Position numbers and translations under genes: made by a program
Notes under the pieces: model-generated
Database searches by the model: none
Told to the model about the DNA's origin: nothing
What the model saw: only the letters and a program-made list of their open reading frames with translations
NCBI GenBank assembly: GCA_045113695.1
Contig: JBGUJG010000142.1
Coordinates: 1 to 64,000, forward strand
Reading direction: 5' to 3'
DNA: 64,000 bases
Source: UBA4246 sp045113695
Lineage (GTDB): Bacteria; Bacillota; Clostridia; Christensenellales; Aristaeellaceae
In this document: in pieces, positions 17,725-24,918 of the stretch
Position numbering within the stretch: position 1 is the first letter of the stretch
How the letters are laid out: each line of letters begins with the position of its first letter

Positions 17725-18933
17725 TCAGAACGCGCTGTTCAGCAGCTCGATGCCGTCGATCTTGACGTCGAAGTAGGGAGCGCTGCGGTATTCGGACTCA
17801 TGGAAGTAACCGTCGGAAACCACTTCGGTATCGGGGGTGAAGGCGGCGTCGGTGTCCACGTCGGCCAGGTAGCTGGTCAGGGCTTCGCCGTTCACGGTGA
17901 TGAAGTTCTCGGCGGCGGTGTCAAACACCTTGCGGGTGCCGGCGGCGAACTCGGCCTTGACGGCTTCGATGGCTTCCACGGTGCCGGGGGCGGCAGCGGG
18001 TACGTTGACCTCGGTCAGCACGACGGAGCCGGTCTCAATGGTGCCGGTCCAGTCGGTGGCGATGGCTTCGCCGGCGGCCTTCTGGTTGATCATGTACTCA
18101 AAGTAGGGAGCCCAGTTGATGCGGGAAGAGACGATGAAGGTGTTGGGGCAGCTTTCCACGGTGGAGCCGTTGTAGGAGATGTTGGGGATGCCGGCGTTTT
18201 CGCAGGCGGTGGGAGCGCCCATGGAGTCGGCGTGCTGGCTGATCAGGTCGCAGTTCGCGGCGATCAGGGCTTCAGCGGCGGCCTTTTCTTCTTTTTCATC
18301 GTACCAGGAACCGGTGAACTGCACCTTCATCTGGACGTCCGGGCAGACAGACTTGGCGCCCAGGTAGAAGCTGGTGTAGCCGGAGATCACCTCGGCGTAG
18401 GTGAAAGCGCCGACATAGCCCATCAGGGGCTTTTCACCCTTGATCTTGCCGGCTTCCTTGAGCTCGTTGAGCTTCATGCCGGCGGCGACGCCCGCCAGGT
18501 AGCGGCCTTCATAGATGGAGGCGAAAGCGTTGTGGAAGTTGGGCAGCTTTTCGGTGTGGGCCATGGTGCCGGTCGCGTGAGCGAATTCCACTTCGGGGAA
18601 TTCCTTGGCGACTTCCAGCAGGAAGCTCTCGTGGCCGAAGCTGTCGGCAAAGATGATGTTGCAGCCTTCGTCCACCAGGTCGCGGGCGGTTTCGGCGCAT
18701 TCTTCAGACTCGGGGATGTTGCGGACGATGACCACCTGGTCGTCGGTCAGTCCGAGGGTTTCCTTGGCCTCGTTGACGCCGTTGATGAAGTTGAGGTCAT
18801 AGGTGGAAAACTCGTCGTGCAGCAGGATCACGCCAAGCTTGATGTTTTCCTTGGCGACGGGTTCCTGGGCAAAGGCGGAGAAGCAGGACAGGCACAGCAT
18901 CAGGCAGAGCAGCAGAGCGGCGATCTTTTTCAT
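17725..18933 (-). CDS. BMP family nucleoside-binding protein
   Basis: This is the extracellular substrate-binding component of the importer, 402 residues, of the basic membrane protein/PnrA family. The mature part starts KENIKLGVILLHDEFSTYDL; later motifs include IIFADSFGHESFLLEVAKEF and PNISYNGSTVESCPN. Its signal peptide ends LCLSCFSAFA before QE. This looks like a signal peptidase I site; neither cysteine is in a good lipobox, which is unusual for a Gram-positive binding protein. It follows xpt after 39 bases. PnrA-type proteins bind purine nucleosides, which fits the neighbouring gene. Confidence 0.92.
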   Translation of the reverse strand: MKKIAALLLCLMLCLSCFSAFAQEPVAKENIKLGVILLHDEFSTYDLNFINGVNEAKETLGLTDDQVVIVRNIPESEECAETARDLVDEGCNIIFADSFGHESFLLEVAKEFPEVEFAHATGTMAHTEKLPNFHNAFASIYEGRYLAGVAAGMKLNELKEAGKIKGEKPLMGYVGAFTYAEVISGYTSFYLGAKSVCPDVQMKVQFTGSWYDEKEEKAAAEALIAANCDLISQHADSMGAPTACENAGIPNISYNGSTVESCPNTFIVSSRINWAPYFEYMINQKAAGEAIATDWTGTIETGSVVLTEVNVPAAAPGTVEAIEAVKAEFAAGTRKVFDTAAENFITVNGEALTSYLADVDTDAAFTPDTEVVSDGYFHESEYRSAPYFDVKIDGIELLNSAF

Positions 18934-18972
18934 TTGAATTTCTCCTTTTTTGATCGGTAGGAAACAGGGTTT

Positions 18973-19560
18973 TTATATGGAACCGTCATCGGCCAGGAGG
19001 ATCTTGCCGTCCTCGATGCCGGTGACGATTGCCAGGCTCAGGAGGTTGACACCCATGGCGCGCAGGTTCTTTCCGCCGTCCTGGAAGCCCTTTTCGATGG
19101 CGATGCCGACGCCGACGGTTTTGGCGCCCAGCTGGCGGACGATGTCCATCATTCCGCGCACGGCGTTGCCGTCCGCCAGGAAATCGTCCACGATCAGCAC
19201 CCGGCTGCCGATGGGAATGTAGCGCCGGTCGACCAGGATGTGGTTTTCGCACTTATGGGTGAAGGAGTAGACGGAAGACTGGGCCATGTCGCCGGACTGG
19301 TTGGCCGCGGCGGACTTCTTGGCGAACACCACCGGCAGGCCGCCCAGGGCATGGGCGGCGGCGACGGCGATGGCGATGCCGGAGGCCTCGACCGTCAGCA
19401 CCAGGGTCGGCCGCTCGGGACGGAAATGCGCCGCCAGGGCTTCGCCCATGCGGAACAGCAGGCCGGTGTCGATCCGGTGGTTCAGGAACATGTCGACCCG
19501 GACGATGTCCGACCCGATGCCGCGGCCGTAGGTCCTGATGGCTTCTGCCAGCTCCCGCAT
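18973..19560 (-). CDS. xpt: Xanthine phosphoribosyltransferase
   Basis: Xpt converts xanthine and PRPP to XMP in purine salvage. The 195-residue protein begins MRELAEAIRTYGRGIGSDIV and has the PRPP-binding motif VLIVDDFLADGNAVRGM. VEASGIAIAVAAAHALG forms the pyrophosphate-side loop. GGGAGGA precedes ATG 19560. It is the promoter-proximal gene of an operon with a nucleoside importer, so uptake and salvage are combined. No purine riboswitch is present; a probable PurR operator overlaps the start of transcription. Confidence 0.93.
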   Translation of the reverse strand: MRELAEAIRTYGRGIGSDIVRVDMFLNHRIDTGLLFRMGEALAAHFRPERPTLVLTVEASGIAIAVAAAHALGGLPVVFAKKSAAANQSGDMAQSSVYSFTHKCENHILVDRRYIPIGSRVLIVDDFLADGNAVRGMMDIVRQLGAKTVGVGIAIEKGFQDGGKNLRAMGVNLLSLAIVTGIEDGKILLADDGSI

Positions 19561-19578
19561 GAGGATTCCTCCCGTAAA

Positions 19579-19637
19579 AACACGAACATTAAACAGGAAA
19601 ACGCTATAATTATACGGAGTAATTCATCAATTGTCAA
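19579..19637 (-). promoter_or_regulatory. xpt promoter with probable PurR operator
   Basis: On the minus strand TTGACA (19632-19637) and TATAAT (19609-19614) are exactly 17 bases apart, a consensus promoter. A PurBox-like half site, ACGAACATT on the plus strand at 19582-19590, lies in the leader. A degenerate inverted partner (CCGTATAAT on the minus strand) overlaps the -10, 30 bases away. The purR promoter at 54.6 kb shows the same 30-base spacing of inverted CGAA cores. Confidence 0.7.
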
Positions 19638-19728
19638 CCCCGGCAGGTTCCGGCCGGCATTGTTTGACAAATGAACAAAACACTTGATATATGAGCGTTA
19701 TTAATATGTTCAAAAAACAGTCCAAACG

Positions 19729-19759
19729 AAAAAAGGGAAGAATCCGCGGAATTCTTCCC
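19729..19759 (-). terminator. Terminator after the Gx transporter gene
   Basis: On the minus strand GGGAAGAAT and ATTCTTCCC flank a short loop and are followed by six Ts. It lies 40 bases beyond the stop at 19800. The rest of the 240-base gap up to xpt holds only the xpt promoter region. Confidence 0.85.
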
Positions 19760-19799
19760 AAATCGTCTATGTACGGAGTGATATTCGGAAAAACTTTTT

Positions 19800-20327
19800 T
19801 TACCGGAGGGAGAACCGCTTCATCCGTTTCAGCACTTCCCGGGCCAGCATCCCGGTCAGGGCGCCGGTCGCCAGGCCGATCGCCATCAGGACCGCCAGAT
19901 AGGAAAGCATCGTACGCGGGGCCACCTCCGGCATCAGCACAAAGGCGGCCAGCACCTGGCCGACGTTATGAAAGACGGCCCCCGCCATACTGACCACGAT
20001 GACGCTGACGTCCCTGATCCGGCTTAAGGGGATCATCACCAGCAGGCTCAGCACGCCGCCGGACAGGGCGAACATCATGGAATTGATGTTGCCGAACATC
20101 AGGGCGCTCAAAAGCACCTTTAAGGCCATCAGCACCAGGGTCATCGGGATGTTCAGCAGGTACAGGGAAAACAGCAGCACCCCGTTGCTCAGGCCCAGCT
20201 TGACTCCGGGGATCGGAATGATCGGCGGAATCAGGGACTCGATATAGCCCAGGATCAGCATGATGGCCAGCAGCAGCCCGCTCAGGGCGATTTTCTGCAC
20301 GGACAGGCCGGATTGCTTTTTTTTCAC
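19800..20327 (-). CDS. Gx transporter family protein
   Basis: This 175-residue polytopic membrane protein belongs to the family once called heptaprenyl diphosphate synthase component I (PF07456). The family motifs are seen: SGLLLAIMLILGYIESLIP, IPGVKLGLSNGVLL and FHNVGQVLAAFVLMP. Its Gly- and small-residue-rich helices resemble an ECF-type S component, but the transported compound is unknown. It follows a NusG-II protein, a pairing seen repeatedly in Clostridia. AAAGGAG lies nine bases before the ATG. A terminator follows. Confidence 0.85.
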   Translation of the reverse strand: MKKKQSGLSVQKIALSGLLLAIMLILGYIESLIPPIIPIPGVKLGLSNGVLLFSLYLLNIPMTLVLMALKVLLSALMFGNINSMMFALSGGVLSLLVMIPLSRIRDVSVIVVSMAGAVFHNVGQVLAAFVLMPEVAPRTMLSYLAVLMAIGLATGALTGMLAREVLKRMKRFSLR

Positions 20328-20409
20328 GGCGCGCTCCTTTCAGCGGATGTGTCTGCCCGGACGGCAGTTTCCTGCGCAGACGGTGCAAAACGGCTCCGCC
20401 TGCTGCCCC

Positions 20410-20991
20410 TCACTGTTTCTGCGGCTGGCTTTTCAGCAGCTCGAGCATTTCTTCGGTCGAGTAAAGCTCCAGCGTTACGCCGTTGGGCAGACAGATGATG
20501 TAGCCGCCCAGAATGCGGTTCTGCTTGTTTTCCAGCGTCACGGTGCCTTCCCCCACGCAGAGCTGATTGTCGCAGGTGGAGGAAGCCATCGTCACGCTGT
20601 CCGTCGTCACGTGGACCACGTTGACCTTGGTTCCGTTCTCCTGGCGGATGGTATAATTGCCCTCCTGCTTCAGCGGGATGGGGGAATAGGTGACGTTCCC
20701 GACGCTGATCAGCAGCCAGGCCCGGACTTCTTCATCCGACAGGGGGGCGGCGGCCGGCTCAGGAGTTTCCCCGCTTTCCTCCGCGTGGGCAGCGCGGGCG
20801 TCCGGCCAGAAAAGGAAACGATGGCTGTGTGCATGAGGGATGGACGCCGACGGTTCAAATTCCAGCTCCAGCTCGGTCACATCCTTATGGATCACCGGAG
20901 CGCTCTTGGGGACCAGCAGGCTCGCGCCAAGAACCAGGAGGATCAGGGCGGCGAGCACGGACAGGATCGCCAGGTTTTTGTTCTTCATCAC
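20410..20991 (-). CDS. NusG domain II-containing membrane-anchored protein
   Basis: A 193-residue protein with one N-terminal transmembrane helix (LAILSVLAALILLVLGASLL), a linker rich in Ala, Glu and Pro, and a C-terminal NusG-II domain (PF07009). That domain contains ASSTCDNQLCVGEGTV, with two conserved Cys, and GGYIICLPNGVTLEL. Despite the name, such proteins have no role in transcription; they are extracytoplasmic partners of Gx transporters in Clostridia. The start may be either of two adjacent ATGs. The gene follows the CotH-domain gene by 12 bases. Confidence 0.82.
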   Translation of the reverse strand: MMKNKNLAILSVLAALILLVLGASLLVPKSAPVIHKDVTELELEFEPSASIPHAHSHRFLFWPDARAAHAEESGETPEPAAAPLSDEEVRAWLLISVGNVTYSPIPLKQEGNYTIRQENGTKVNVVHVTTDSVTMASSTCDNQLCVGEGTVTLENKQNRILGGYIICLPNGVTLELYSTEEMLELLKSQPQKQ

Positions 20992-21003
20992 GGCACGGCT
21001 CCT

Positions 21004-22983
21004 TTAATCGGAAGCGTTCGTTTCATTGAGCAGGTGGAGCGTATCTCCGAAGATGGATTCGACCTCGCTGTCCGTCAGTTTCATGGCGGCCTTCAGCAGG
21101 TCGGGGACCTTGAGCGGCCGCACCCGGGCGTAGTAGCGGGCGGAACGGATGTTGAGGTCCCATTTTTCCATCGTCAGGTTTTTCCACCGCTCGATGTGGC
21201 GGGGGAGGATCGCCCCGATATCGCTTTCCCACTGGTCAAAGACGGCCCGCACGTCCGGCCAGGAAAAATGCTTCACCATGATTTCGGCCACCCGGGTCAG
21301 GAAAGCCGTCTTCATTTCGGGCACGTTCAGCAGGGCGTTCAGCGGCTCATGCCGGAACCCCTGAATCTTGCCCTTCACGGGCTTGATATAGTATTCCAGC
21401 GGGGTCTTCTGGACGGAGTTGAAGCAGGCTTCCACGTCAAACAGCAGGTACTTCCATTTGCCGCCGGGCACCCGGTACAGGCGGACGTTCGTAAAGTCCT
21501 TGTTGCCCAGGATAATCTGGTAAGCGGCGTGGGTGAACAGGCTGTTTATGTCCAGCCGGTCGGTGACATAAGCCAGGTTTTCCGGGTCGTTCAGGTCGTT
21601 TTTCTTGCAGAAATCCGCCAGGGCCACCCAGTCTTCCCCGGAGCCGTTCGAGGTAAAGCGCTCGGTGCCGGTGCGGGAGATCAGGTCGATCCGGTCGATT
21701 GTATCCTCGTCCGTGATCGGGATCCCTTCCCACTGGGCGACCATGTATTTGTTGATCTTTTCCCGGAGGTTGTAATGCCCCCAGTACCGGCCGTTGATGT
21801 AGACCTGAATGCACAGGGCGTCCTGGTAGCAAAGGTCTTCTCCTTCGGCCAGGGCGGTGCCGACCACGTCGCGCAGCCGGCAGAAAAACGCGTCCGAATT
21901 GGCTGCGCGCAGCAGCAGCGAGTGATAGCTTTCGTAATCCCGGTGGGGGAAGGGACTGAACGCAAAGGACTCCGGCCCGTAGGCCTTGCGGGCGTACAGG
22001 GCGATCGAGCGCTGGGTGTTCTGCCGGGCGGAGTGGCCGGCCGCCGTAAACGAGCCGGTCTGGCTGATCAGCAGGAGGCCGTTTTCATCCAGATACTCGA
22101 TGTGGACGGGGTATTCCAGCTCTTTTTCGTAGTTGGGCACGGAGCCGCTTCCCTTGACCAGGGCGCCGGTTTTCGCATCGAACAGGTATTTGTTGTCCGA
22201 AATCAGGCAGACCACCGGAGTGTGCAGGTCTTCGCCGATCAGATAAGTACCGCCGGCGCAGGGGGAGGAAACCAGGGTGTCCGAAAACGCTCTGACCCGG
22301 AGCGGGGCGGTTTTTTTGATTTCGAGCCCGGATGCCGGGAAGACGGGGGATTTTTCCGTCGGGGTCTCCCCGTCGAGGGTGTAGCGCAGGACGGCGCCCT
22401 CCCCGCCGGATACGGTCACGGTCACCGACCTGTCATACATCCCGCCGGCAGGTGTCAGCACAGGTTCTGAAAGACGTCCGGACAGGGCCTTTCCGACGTT
22501 CTTTTTGCCGGGGGTCGCGGTTTCCAGGAAACCGTAACCGGCTCCGTCTGCGGCCAGGCCGTAGGAGACGTTCCCGTACTGCCGCGGCAGCTTCAGGGCC
22601 TGCTGAAGGTTTCCTTCCGCGTCGCTCAGGTAGATGGTCCCGCCCTTGGCGGAAATTTTGAAATCGGCGTAGAAAGTTTTGTTTTTGCCTTTGGAAAGGG
22701 AAGGGTCGCCGGTGCAGTACACCAGCAGATATGCCCCTTTGGCAAGCTTTGTCCCTTTCGGGAAGGACCAGCGGGCCAGGTCAAATCGGCTGTCGCTTAA
22801 GCACCAGCCGCTCAGGTCCATCTGGCCGGAACCGCCGTTGTACAGTTCGACCCAGTCGTATGCATGGCCGTTCTGCCAGACGCCGTTCTGCGCCATCACC
22901 TCGCTGATGACGGCTTCGCCGCACGCGCAGACGGACAAGAGGAGCAGACAGAAGACCAGGACGGAAAAAACAGTTTTTTTCAT
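21004..22983 (-). CDS. Secreted CotH kinase-like protein with lamin-tail domain
   Basis: The 659 residues have a signal peptide (MKKTVFSVLVFCLLLLSV), a lamin-tail beta-sandwich at about 22-140 (HAYDWVELYN and LSGWCLSDSRFDLARWSFPKG) and a chitobiase C-terminal-like domain at about 170-245 (LRYTLDGETPT). A CotH kinase domain covers the rest, with YINGRYWGHYNLREKINKYM shortened here to its key GRYWGHYNLREK and a DVEACFN segment. CotH proteins phosphorylate secreted or spore-coat proteins, but many such multidomain forms have no known substrate. A VCAC sequence after the hydrophobic core could be a lipobox. The gene is between a small unknown gene and the NusG-II gene. Confidence 0.88.
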   Translation of the reverse strand: MKKTVFSVLVFCLLLLSVCACGEAVISEVMAQNGVWQNGHAYDWVELYNGGSGQMDLSGWCLSDSRFDLARWSFPKGTKLAKGAYLLVYCTGDPSLSKGKNKTFYADFKISAKGGTIYLSDAEGNLQQALKLPRQYGNVSYGLAADGAGYGFLETATPGKKNVGKALSGRLSEPVLTPAGGMYDRSVTVTVSGGEGAVLRYTLDGETPTEKSPVFPASGLEIKKTAPLRVRAFSDTLVSSPCAGGTYLIGEDLHTPVVCLISDNKYLFDAKTGALVKGSGSVPNYEKELEYPVHIEYLDENGLLLISQTGSFTAAGHSARQNTQRSIALYARKAYGPESFAFSPFPHRDYESYHSLLLRAANSDAFFCRLRDVVGTALAEGEDLCYQDALCIQVYINGRYWGHYNLREKINKYMVAQWEGIPITDEDTIDRIDLISRTGTERFTSNGSGEDWVALADFCKKNDLNDPENLAYVTDRLDINSLFTHAAYQIILGNKDFTNVRLYRVPGGKWKYLLFDVEACFNSVQKTPLEYYIKPVKGKIQGFRHEPLNALLNVPEMKTAFLTRVAEIMVKHFSWPDVRAVFDQWESDIGAILPRHIERWKNLTMEKWDLNIRSARYYARVRPLKVPDLLKAAMKLTDSEVESIFGDTLHLLNETNASD

Positions 22984-22986
22984 AAT

Positions 22987-23277
22987 CTACAGATACTTTT
23001 CGTTGACCGGGCGGGCCTTCCGGCTGTCCGGGTCAATGTATTCGATCTCCATCCGGTCGAAGCGGACGGCTTCAATAAAATGCTCCGGCATGAAACGGAC
23101 CAGGCCGAACTGCTCAAAATCCCGCTCATGCCTGGGCAGGACGCAGGGACGCTGCAGGTCCAGCCGGCGGCAGGCTTCCGTCAGGGCCTCTTCCCAGTCC
23201 TGCCTTGCGCAGGGAATCATTTCGTCCTGCGCCGTTCTGCCGTGCCGGATCAGCTTTACCCAGATACCAGCGGCCAT
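22987..23277 (-). CDS. Small conserved protein of unknown function
   Basis: I do not recognise a named family. The 96 residues have no signal peptide or membrane segment and begin MAAGIWVKLIRHGRTAQDEM. They contain a DWEEALTEACRRLDLQRP helix and end with FDRMEIEYIDPDSRKARP, giving an acidic, compact cytoplasmic protein. The ribosome site TGGAGGA supports ATG 23277 over an upstream ATG at 23301. Only three bases separate it from the CotH gene, so they are almost certainly cotranscribed with the NusG-II and Gx genes. Sound codon use and coupling suggest a real gene. Confidence 0.75.
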   Translation of the reverse strand: MAAGIWVKLIRHGRTAQDEMIPCARQDWEEALTEACRRLDLQRPCVLPRHERDFEQFGLVRFMPEHFIEAVRFDRMEIEYIDPDSRKARPVNEKYL

Positions 23278-23486
23278 TTGATCTTTCCTCCAGTGCAACA
23301 AGCGATGATGTGACGGTTCAACCCCCTGATTCCTTTGTTGTGCCCTTGGCTGTGCGGAGGGGGGGCCGCAGGAGGGGGGTGTTGCAGAGTCAAAACTACA
23401 ATACGCCCTTTGTTATCAACAGAAATGGAAATTATAACAAGTTATGCAACAAGGAATATCAGGAAATCAACAATTTAGGGTGGTTT

Positions 23487-23705
23487 GGAGGGGCCGCAGC
23501 CCCTCCATTTCAAATCCGCAGCAGCGACATGTGCGGTGCGAGGAGAATTTTTGCGGAGCGGAGCTTGCCCCGCTGGAGCAAAAATTCTTTCCTTGCGCCT
23601 TTGCCGCCCGGGAGCGTCAAAGACGCGAGAGGCAAAGGCGAGGGGGGTTCCCGACAGGGGGACGTGTCCCCCTGTCGTGGGCTGTGCAACAGCCCCGTAA
23701 TTATT
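23487..23705. repeat. Family A repeat, fullest copy: five consecutive hairpins
   Basis: In order: ggaggggccgcagcccctcc (23487-23506); a gaatttttgc/gcaaaaattc stem with inner GC-rich pairs; a cgcctttgcc/ggcaaaggcg stem around a cccgggagcg core; a gacaggggg/ccccctgtc hairpin; and a gggctgtgcaacagccc hairpin. The last three recur at 1-71 and partly at 6995-7039. The cccgggagc core with flanking complementary arms recurs with other sequence at about 53.7 kb. Confidence 0.75.
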
Positions 23706-23776
23706 ATCTCACAGGTCCTGTCTGATTGCAAGCCTGCTTTCCACGGAAGAAAATGATAAAACCTGTAAAAAATGGA

Positions 23777-23825
23777 TTGACGAAATGGAAAAAAAGGGAT
23801 AGAATAAGTTCTGCAAACGATTACG
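23777..23825 (+). promoter_or_regulatory. lacI-family gene promoter and auto-operator
   Basis: TTGACG (23777-23782) and TAGAAT (23800-23805) are 17 bases apart. TGCAAACGATTACG (23812-23825) fits the LacI/GalR operator pattern TGnAAnCGnTTnC and sits at the expected transcription start. Binding there would repress the regulator's own unit and possibly the downstream sugar genes. Confidence 0.75.
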
Positions 23826-23843
23826 GAAACGGGCGATCACAGG

Positions 23844-24845
23844 ATGATAACACTCAAAGACATAGCATCCGTCTGCGGTGTATCGGTAGCCACCGTATCC
23901 CGAGCGCTGAACGGCAGCGGCGATATCAGCCCCGCGCAGGTGGAAAGAATCTGCCGGACCGCCCGGCAGATGGGTTACGTGCCCAACGCGGCCGCCAGAG
24001 CGCTGAAGACCAACCGTTCCTTCATGCTGGGCATTCTGTATGAGGACCAGATGGATCACGAGTATTTTTCCCTGGTGATCGAAGCGATCCGGCGCCGGGC
24101 GGAAGAACGGGGGTTTGACCTGACGTTTCTGTCCCGCAATACCGGGGACGGGAACGCCGATTATCCGGAGCACGCCGCCCGCCGCAACCTGGACGGGGTG
24201 GTGCTGGTATCCTGCCGGTGGGAAGATGACAGCGTCCAGCGCATGCTGGCCGGTCCCATGCCCTGCGTGGCGATCGATTATTCCCGGAACGGCTGCGACA
24301 CGGTGTCGAACGACAATCTGGGCAGCATGCGGGAACTGGTCAAAGAAGCCTTTTCCCGCGGATACAGGCGGATCGCCTTCATTCACGGGGAAGACGGCTA
24401 TGTGACGGAAAACCGTCTGGCCGGGTTCAGGGAAGGGCTCCGGGCGTGCGGCCTTCTGGACACGCCGGAATATATCCGCGCGGCCCGTTTCCGCCGGGCG
24501 GAAGCTTCCTGGCAGGAAGCCAGGGCGCTGATGGCCCTGCCCAAGCCCCCGGACTGCATCCTGTTTCCGGATGATTTTTCCCTGATGGGCGTGATGGATC
24601 AGCTCCGCCAGCAGGGGCTCAGCGTGCGGGACTGCTTTGCCGCCGTCGGCTACGACGGGATCGGGCCGTCCGGGTACTTTTACCCCAGGCTGTTCACGTA
24701 CCGCCAGGATACGGAAGCGATCGGACGGCTCGCGGTGGACAGACTGCTCAGCCGCATCCTGAACGAACAGGAACAATGGGAGCCCGGCGAAGTGATTGTG
24801 CCGGGAAAGATGCTGGAGGGGGATACCCTTCCCCTCCGGCCCTGA
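23844..24845 (+). CDS. LacI family transcriptional regulator
   Basis: A 333-residue sugar-responsive repressor. Residues 1-50 are the helix-turn-helix and hinge helix (TLKDIASVCGVSVATVSRAL, then NAAARALKT). The rest is a periplasmic-binding-protein-like effector domain with YRRIAFIHGEDGYVTENRLA and AAVGYDGIGPSGYFYPRLF. It is followed after about 70 bases by the repeat protein and sugar importer genes, which it probably controls. The effector is presumably an oligosaccharide product of the GH5 enzyme; that is inference. A likely operator lies between its promoter and start codon. Confidence 0.92.
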   Translation: MITLKDIASVCGVSVATVSRALNGSGDISPAQVERICRTARQMGYVPNAAARALKTNRSFMLGILYEDQMDHEYFSLVIEAIRRRAEERGFDLTFLSRNTGDGNADYPEHAARRNLDGVVLVSCRWEDDSVQRMLAGPMPCVAIDYSRNGCDTVSNDNLGSMRELVKEAFSRGYRRIAFIHGEDGYVTENRLAGFREGLRACGLLDTPEYIRAARFRRAEASWQEARALMALPKPPDCILFPDDFSLMGVMDQLRQQGLSVRDCFAAVGYDGIGPSGYFYPRLFTYRQDTEAIGRLAVDRLLSRILNEQEQWEPGEVIVPGKMLEGDTLPLRP

Positions 24846-24918
24846 TACGGGTGAAACCGGCTCAGCCGGATCGCCATAGACTGCAACATCTGAAACCATC
24901 AACGAGGAGGAAATGACG

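Larger units (their letters stand above)
23278..23843. other. Long divergent intergenic region
   Basis: About 565 bases without a gene separate the small unknown gene and lacI. The left part (23320-23480) is relatively AT-rich and shows no feature I can name. The middle (23487-23705) is the most complete family A repeat. The right end holds the lacI promoter and operator. Open frames through this region read only repeat arms and are not credible genes. Confidence 0.7.

Noticed and set aside
19663..19690. TTGACA-17-ATATAT on the plus strand as a promoter for an unknown gene
   Set aside because: No credible coding sequence or RNA follows; the next plus-strand frame runs through a minus-strand terminator and gene.
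23487..23705. Repeated hairpins considered as a CRISPR array
   Set aside because: The modules differ in sequence and length, there are no regular spacers, and no cas genes are in the window.
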